The notes under the pieces: model-generated
What the model saw: the letters and a program-made list of their open reading frames with translations, nothing else
Database searches by the model: none
What the model was told of the DNA's origin: nothing
Program-made: the position numbers and the translations under genes
NCBI GenBank assembly: GCA_026874595.1
Contig: CM049308.1
Location: forward strand, 23,522,367-23,586,366
DNA length: 64,000 nucleotides
Direction: 5' to 3'
DNA from: Sipunculus nudus
Taxonomy: Eukaryota > Annelida > Sipuncula > Golfingiida > Sipunculidae
Shown here: positions 58,360-64,000 of the stretch, piece by piece
How the letters are laid out: every line of letters begins with the position of its first letter
Position numbering within the stretch: the stretch's first letter is position 1

Positions 58360-58681
58360 ACACAAAGGCAATGTCTCAGATGTACCATGCAGTTATTTTA
58401 TAATTATCATTCACGATCAGTTATTTGCCTTTCCAAACCTAACTGTTGAACACAAAAGGCTATATATATTTTATATAGCATCGGTGTTAACAAGAGCAAT
58501 AAGAATTATATTAGATTAAACTTTGAGCTCCTTTATATAAATACCTCTTGAAAATTTTCGCTCATAATTTAGTTAATATTAGTATATTAGCTGTCATTCT
58601 CTATATAAATATTTATTCATATACAAACAATTAGCGCTCATTTTGATTTTAACTATTAACTAAATATATGTTCCATATATA

Positions 58682-58719
<38 letters not shown>

Positions 58720-59638
58720 TAAATTTTAAATGTTAATGATAGATGAAGCATATTTTTAGTAATAAATAAACTATAGCACTATTACCATTAGATTATAGAC
58801 ATATTTCAGGTCACAGAACTAATAATTATTACCTGTTTTGAAGTAAGTCAAATTCTCCTTGATATGAAATAATTCATTGATTTAGTTCTTTCTGTTTGAT
58901 GAATGGCGTGGTATATACAGGTGTCTGCCTGGTATTTCACGCCTATATAAACAAAAACCCATCCCTCCCTGGCATAAGCTTTAATTGACCAACCGAGTAA
59001 ATTGAACGGTTATGGTTAACTGACAGACTACTTATTATTACAATTATTATGAAATATTGATTGTTAAGATATCTTAATTGATATAATTGACATTTCTTGA
59101 CATTTTATTAATGTATCAATATGAAAAATTTGTACAATATATATATATATATAATTCTAAACAAGGTTTAGCTATATAATATTTCATAATAATCTTAGAA
59201 AGGGAAACAAAGTCTATAATTCTAATTATTAATATACATAGAATTTTCAATGTATAAATATTATTATCTGAATTGCAAGGGGGATGATAACATTGACCAT
59301 ACTCCCTTCCTATAACAAGTATATAGGATGGGGAGGTTGAGGTTTATATCGCCCCTGGCTGCCAACTGATTATCTAACATGCAGATATTATATGTGGATA
59401 AATTGCTATATATATAATACAAACCGGTTAATATAATTTGATTAGATCATGAATGTCCACATGAAAGGGTTCTCTCTGTGTAAAACCCACGTGCATGTAT
59501 TCACTCCCCGGGTTATGAATCATTTCTATAGCAGTCTGTTTTCGTCACTCCTATACAGTAACTCGTTATTTTTAATCTCGATCAATAGTCGGATTCGCCG
59601 CCCTACATGTCTCTATTTCGGTCGTCCTATAAGTCCTA

Positions 59639-59717
<79 letters not shown>
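59639..59717. repeat. TTA then TA compound microsatellite at the unit junction
   Basis: About 13 TTA units followed by about 20 TA units, between the two 1.84-kb units. Confidence 0.95.
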
Positions 59718-59719
<2 letters not shown>

Positions 59720-60138
59720 CAGAACTGCATGATTGTGTATCATATTATTGGCATGTATATTATACAAATATCATAAATCATCATCTGAAATTTACGTTGA
59801 TTTCACAGGACTTTTTTTTACTGCTTTACTGACGCATTCTGAAAGAATGAATTACTCATTGAGAATTACCTGTTTAATCATGGGGTTATTCTAGACTTTT
59901 CTTTTGTTTATCCCATTAACACTATAACTGATGGATCCAAGGACAGCGTGACTCAACCATTCATATATTATCATTTACGTATATGTGTTCGTGTATATGC
60001 GTCAACCGCCTCATGAAAGTATAGGGCTTACTTCTCACAAACTATAAACACTCCTGTATACAACATAAGCTGGTGTGGTGAATTAAGGCGTGTCCTGTCG
60101 ACATTAATTGTTTTAACGCGGTCAGGTCACTAGAATAA

Positions 60139-60142
<4 letters not shown>

Positions 60143-60192
<50 letters not shown>
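60143..60192. repeat. GA microsatellite inside the second 1.84-kb unit
   Basis: Uninterrupted AG dinucleotides. Confidence 0.95.
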
Positions 60193-60193
<1 letters not shown>

Positions 60194-61041
60194 ACATGCA
60201 TAGTTTCAGATGTACCATGCAGTAATTATAATTATATCATTCACGAACAATTATATGCCTTTCCAAACCTAACTACATGTTGATCAGAAAAAGCTATATA
60301 TATTTTCATATTTAGCATCGGTGTTTACAAGAGCAAAGAGAATTATACTATATATATCTATAGATAAAACTAAAGCTCCTTAATATATAAATGCCTCTTG
60401 AAAGTTTTCTCTCATAATTTACATTACTCTATATAAATATTAATTTATACAAACAATCAGCGCTAATTTGGCTTTGAGCTATTAACTAAATATATGTTCC
60501 ATATATATATCAGTATAACTTTTAAATGTTAATGATAGATGAAACATATATTTAGTAATAAATAAAATACAGCACTATTACCATTAGATTATAGACATAT
60601 TTCAGGTAACAGAACTAATAATTATAACCTGTTTTGAAGTTAGTAAAATTCTCCTTGAAATGAAATAATTGATTTAGTTCTTTCTGTTGTGATGAATGGC
60701 GTGTTATACAGGTGTCTGCATGGTATTTCACGCCTATATAAACAAAAACCCATCCCTCCCTGTCATAAGCTATAGACCAACCGAGTAAGTTGAACGGTTA
60801 TGGTTTACTGACAGAAACGACTCATTATTACAATTATTAAGGGAACCAAAGTCTATAATTTTATTTGTTTATATACATAGAATTTTCAATGTATAAATAT
60901 TATTATCTGAATTGCAAGGGGGATAACATTGACCATACTCCCTTGCTAACAAGTATATAGGGTGGGGAGGTTGCATGGGGTTTATATCGCCCCTGGCTGC
61001 CAATTGATTATCAAACATGCAGATATGAACTTGATAAATTG

Positions 61042-61102
<61 letters not shown>
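61042..61102. repeat. TA microsatellite
   Basis: TA dinucleotides with one CA interruption. Confidence 0.93.
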
Positions 61103-61105
<3 letters not shown>

Positions 61106-62354
61106 AAACCGGTTAATATAATTTGATAAGATCATGAATGTCCACATAAAAGGGTTATGGTCTGATCCGGGGCCATGCACACTAATAGGGTTACATACGT
61201 GACGCATGTTTCACATGAATACATTTAAGCCCCACGGGAGGATGCATGGGCGTTTAGGGGTTTAATGTTTTTGTGTGATTTCTTGGGAACTCTCAGTGTA
61301 TGTATTGTGTCTGTGTTCTCTCTGTGTATAACCCACGTGTATTCACTCCCCGGTTTATGACTCATTTCTATAGCAGTCTGTTTTCGTCACCTATACAGTA
61401 ACTCGTTATTTTTAATCTCGATCAATAGTCGGATTCGCCGCCCTACATGTCTCTATTTCGGTCGTCCTATATAAGACAACATTTCCTGAAAGCGGACATG
61501 ATCGAATTAACTGCATCTGACCCATTTTACGATCCTTGATAGACATATGAATAATGATCTGTGAAATAAGCTATAAATAATAAGTTATCAACAATCTGTG
61601 ATAATATTACCTTTTTAAGGTCAGACTCAATTAAAAAATAACCATCTATTGACCATCTTTTCATATAATTCCTATAAGTTATATTTATACAGTATATATA
61701 TTATAATAAGTACAACTACTAACATTTTTAATAATAATGATTAAAATAATACTTATTTTCACATATGTCCATTTATATATACATTTATTTCACTACAACA
61801 CTTTAATAACTGCCACTGCTAATGCCACTACTCGTATACACTGTATTAACTATTATAACTGACGGTAACACTAAAATATATATAACTATCATCTATCAGA
61901 AACTGTGCCAGTGTATCCCCTGAGTGAACTCGGTGCATGGAAAACCCGGCCGGACAAACAGGGCCTAAGTCGCGCGGAATGCACGAACGGTATATATGCT
62001 ATAGAAAATATAAAAATACCATAAATATATAAACACTCACGGATTTCTGTTCTTAGCAGTATTTTTTAAAGATTTAACTCCTTCTTTGTCTTTACATATA
62101 CTGGTTGGGATTTATTTGTTTGAATGATGTTCATTGGCTTGTCGGAACAAGATTTGTATGGAATAGAAAATCATTGAAAAAGAACACATTCCTCTGAAAT
62201 GTGGTTTGAGGACATCCTTCTTTTTATCCATTTTACTTGCACGCATGCGACAAAAGGTCACATGTTCACCACTCAACTGATAACCTACACCGTTGTGTAT
62301 AAACGTTTATACGTCAAACGGGTTCAAAAAGTGGTCTTGCGTATATATAGTCAC

Positions 62355-62356
<2 letters not shown>

Positions 62357-62401
<45 letters not shown>
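62357..62401. repeat. TA microsatellite
   Basis: Uninterrupted TA dinucleotides. A further TA array lies at 62594-62636. Confidence 0.93.
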
Positions 62402-62404
<3 letters not shown>

Positions 62405-62590
62405 ACCGCGACAACATCAGTATAGAAATTGTGAAAGTACTTCCTCTTGACTCAAGGTATACTTTGTTGTTACAAACGTCATTCACAAAAGAAAACAAAA
62501 TATACAGTTAAATGGATGTTATTTTTGCTATTTTCAGGTATATATAGGCATATATACTTGAAATGAACCTTAATTTTACTAAGATTCACC

Positions 62591-62636
<46 letters not shown>

Positions 62637-62639
<3 letters not shown>

Positions 62640-62847
62640 AGAAAGAGTGACACCTTTTAGATTAGATAGACTAGTCTAAATTGTTTATAAACACACGAGC
62701 TGTCGAAACGCACATGCTTTTCGTAAGGTGGTCCGGGCCACCTTGGAAGAAGCTGTCGAAGAAGCTTCACGAAGAAGCCTGAGCGCTTCGAAAGCTCATG
62801 TGTTAATATACAAGTTAGTCTACCTAAATGACGTCACACTTTCTCTT
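62637..62847. mobile_element. Long-TIR foldback element flanked by TA
   Basis: Left AAGAGAAAGAGTGACACC and right CACACTTTCTCTT are inverted. Farther in, TAAACACACGAGCTGTCGAA pairs with TTCGAAAGCTCATGTGTTAA, and the centre AAGGTGGTCC/GGCCACCTT closes the hairpin. TA dinucleotides flank both ends. Nearly the whole 211 bp can fold. Confidence 0.62.
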
Positions 62848-63418
62848 TACCTATATACACTTCGACAAAAGACCATGCATTTTAGCTATACCATTATATA
62901 TATATATATAAAATGAAAAAGCGTATATATGTTTCATTTATAACATGAGTAGTCTCAACAGTTATAAGAATTACACACGGGAACCTGCGAGGTAAACCGT
63001 TATATAATGTATTCATATGCTCTTCCGTAAAAGTGAAAAAACAACTAATTTCACATTGGATCGACATAATATTTCCTGACTCTTTTATAAACAGATATGT
63101 GTCGCCTGAAGTTCGTATTTTCTATTTAATTATATCTATTGCAGACTGCCATATTTCCCTAAAAACTGAAAATAAAACGAAACCTAAACAAAACCAACAG
63201 AATTTTGGATGCCGTCACTTCCGTTGATAAGGCCATATAGCTGTTTACGTTGAAACTGATTCTAGTTATGAGCGTTAGTTCCTGATTAATGCCCTCTATA
63301 CGCATAAGCTACAAAGATTCAACTGAGATTCGTCATTTTTGGGTATATCAGCGTCTATAGCTGTATGTCAGTATATTTTCCACAAGATACAGTTCTAGTT
63401 TCAGTTTTAAGATATTTA

Positions 63419-63755
63419 GGCCAAAATAAAAAAAGGTATGGTTCTCAGGCACTTTTTTTCAGAAATCAATGCGGGCGGGCGTTTTTTTTTATTTTTTAAT
63501 TTTTTGGTATGTTTCGATAAAAATGTCATATGATAAAGGACAAGCATTAAATTAATAGATTTATTTTGCTAAACAAGTAAAAACACTACAAAACAAAGGA
63601 AATTGTATGATTTTTTCTTCTTGAAAGAAATGTCTGAGCGGCTGCAGCTCGAAATTGGTGAGTTTCTATTGAAAATCAAAATAAAAAGTTTTGATGCGGG
63701 GGCTTAAAATTGATGCGGGCGGTGCCTGAGAACCATACCATTTATTTTTTTGGCC
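63419..63755. mobile_element. PIF/Harbinger-like MITE
   Basis: Long TIRs: GGCCAAAATAAAAAAAGG then TATGGTTCTCAGGCAC, mirrored by GTGCCTGAGAACCATACC then ATTTATTTTTTTGGCC. TSD TTA at 63416-63418 and 63756-63758. The three-base TWA-type target fits Harbinger. The interior has repeated GATGCGGGCGG blocks and no coding sequence. Confidence 0.75.
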
Positions 63756-64000
63756 TTATCTTAACATTATAAAAACAATTAATCATGCTGGCTATAACAT
63801 GTATAATTAAATACTGCCGACCTTTTCTTAACCCAACAAATTTTCTGTAAATTTATATATATTACGAATTTCTGATATAAATATGAATATTTCTAACGAT
63901 TGCTAAATTTTAAATTTAAAATCACAAAATCCCCAAATTTCATTAACATTTAACGTTTTTCATCGTACCACCTTTTTATCACATTATAAAAAGATAAAGC

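Larger units (their letters stand above)
57881..61470. repeat. Tandem duplication, unit about 1.84 kb
   Basis: TGACAGAACTGCATGATT at 57881 and 59717 and CCCTACATGTCTCTATTTCG at 59601 and 61441 give offsets of 1836-1840. Shared order includes GTCAACCGCCTCATGAAAGT, a GA microsatellite, CCTTTCCAAACCTAAC, TTCACGCCTATATAAACAAA and ATCGCCCCTGGCTGCCAA. Units are separated by TTA/TA microsatellite at 59639-59716. Confidence 0.9.
61471..63418. other. Non-coding, microsatellite-rich stretch
   Basis: TA arrays and the foldback element at 62637-62847. No exon recognised. Confidence 0.6.

Overview
The window is AT-rich eukaryotic DNA with introns, many microsatellites and long homopolymer runs, and a dense population of transposable elements. 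The repeat types suggest a mollusc, most likely a bivalve: GTCC-microsatellite elements opening with AGCTCAGCTGAC, tRNA-derived SINEs ending in a GGAGGC/CCTCC hairpin, and arrays full of AAGGTCA motifs. The organism call is inference from repeats, because no marker gene is present.

Only one complete protein-coding gene can be reconstructed. It is a four-coding-exon MAP kinase phosphatase on the + strand (join 35263..35773, 40902..41057, 41516..41701, 42715..42977; 371 aa). It has an N-terminal rhodanese/kinase-binding domain and a C-terminal dual-specificity phosphatase domain with intact catalytic residues (D267, C298, R304). It most resembles DUSP10/MKP-5. A TATA box lies about 150 bp upstream of the start codon, and three TACGTCAT (ATF/CREB/AP-1-type) sites lie within 2.7 kb upstream. 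One further convincing exon, encoding kelch repeats, sits on the - strand at 24283..24647. Its partner exons were not found.

Layout. 1-12.7 kb: non-coding, with local duplications (4.2 kb, 9.6/10.2 kb) and a 55-bp minisatellite (10.78-11.29 kb). 12.73-14.99 kb: a 2.25-kb terminal-inverted-repeat (TIR) element packed with GC-rich subterminal tandem repeats. 15.47-16.72 kb: a SINE and a 380-bp foldback element. 16.99-19.74 kb: a tandem duplication of about 1.38 kb. 21.18-23.79 kb: a three-level nest, in which a SINE is split by a TIR element with a 5-bp target-site duplication (TSD), itself split by a Helentron-type Helitron carrying helicase and endonuclease sequence. 24.3-34.9 kb: the kelch exon, a hAT MITE and minisatellites in mostly featureless DNA. 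35-43.3 kb: the phosphatase gene. 45.5-50.2 kb: a hAT MITE, a pearl-like Helentron derivative, a 5'-truncated L1-like retrotransposon with clean TSDs, and a nuclear-receptor-motif-rich repeat array. 51-52.1 kb: a second three-level nest (pearl-like element, then a GC-rich TIR element, then a SINE). 54-62.9 kb: microsatellite-rich DNA with a 1.84-kb tandem duplication. 63.4-63.8 kb: a Harbinger-like MITE.

No CRISPR array, rRNA, convincing tRNA gene, operon or prokaryotic feature was seen. The most informative content is the layered transposon history. It links the GTCC-microsatellite repeat family to Helentron coding sequence and reveals two GC-rich TIR elements that I cannot assign to a known superfamily.
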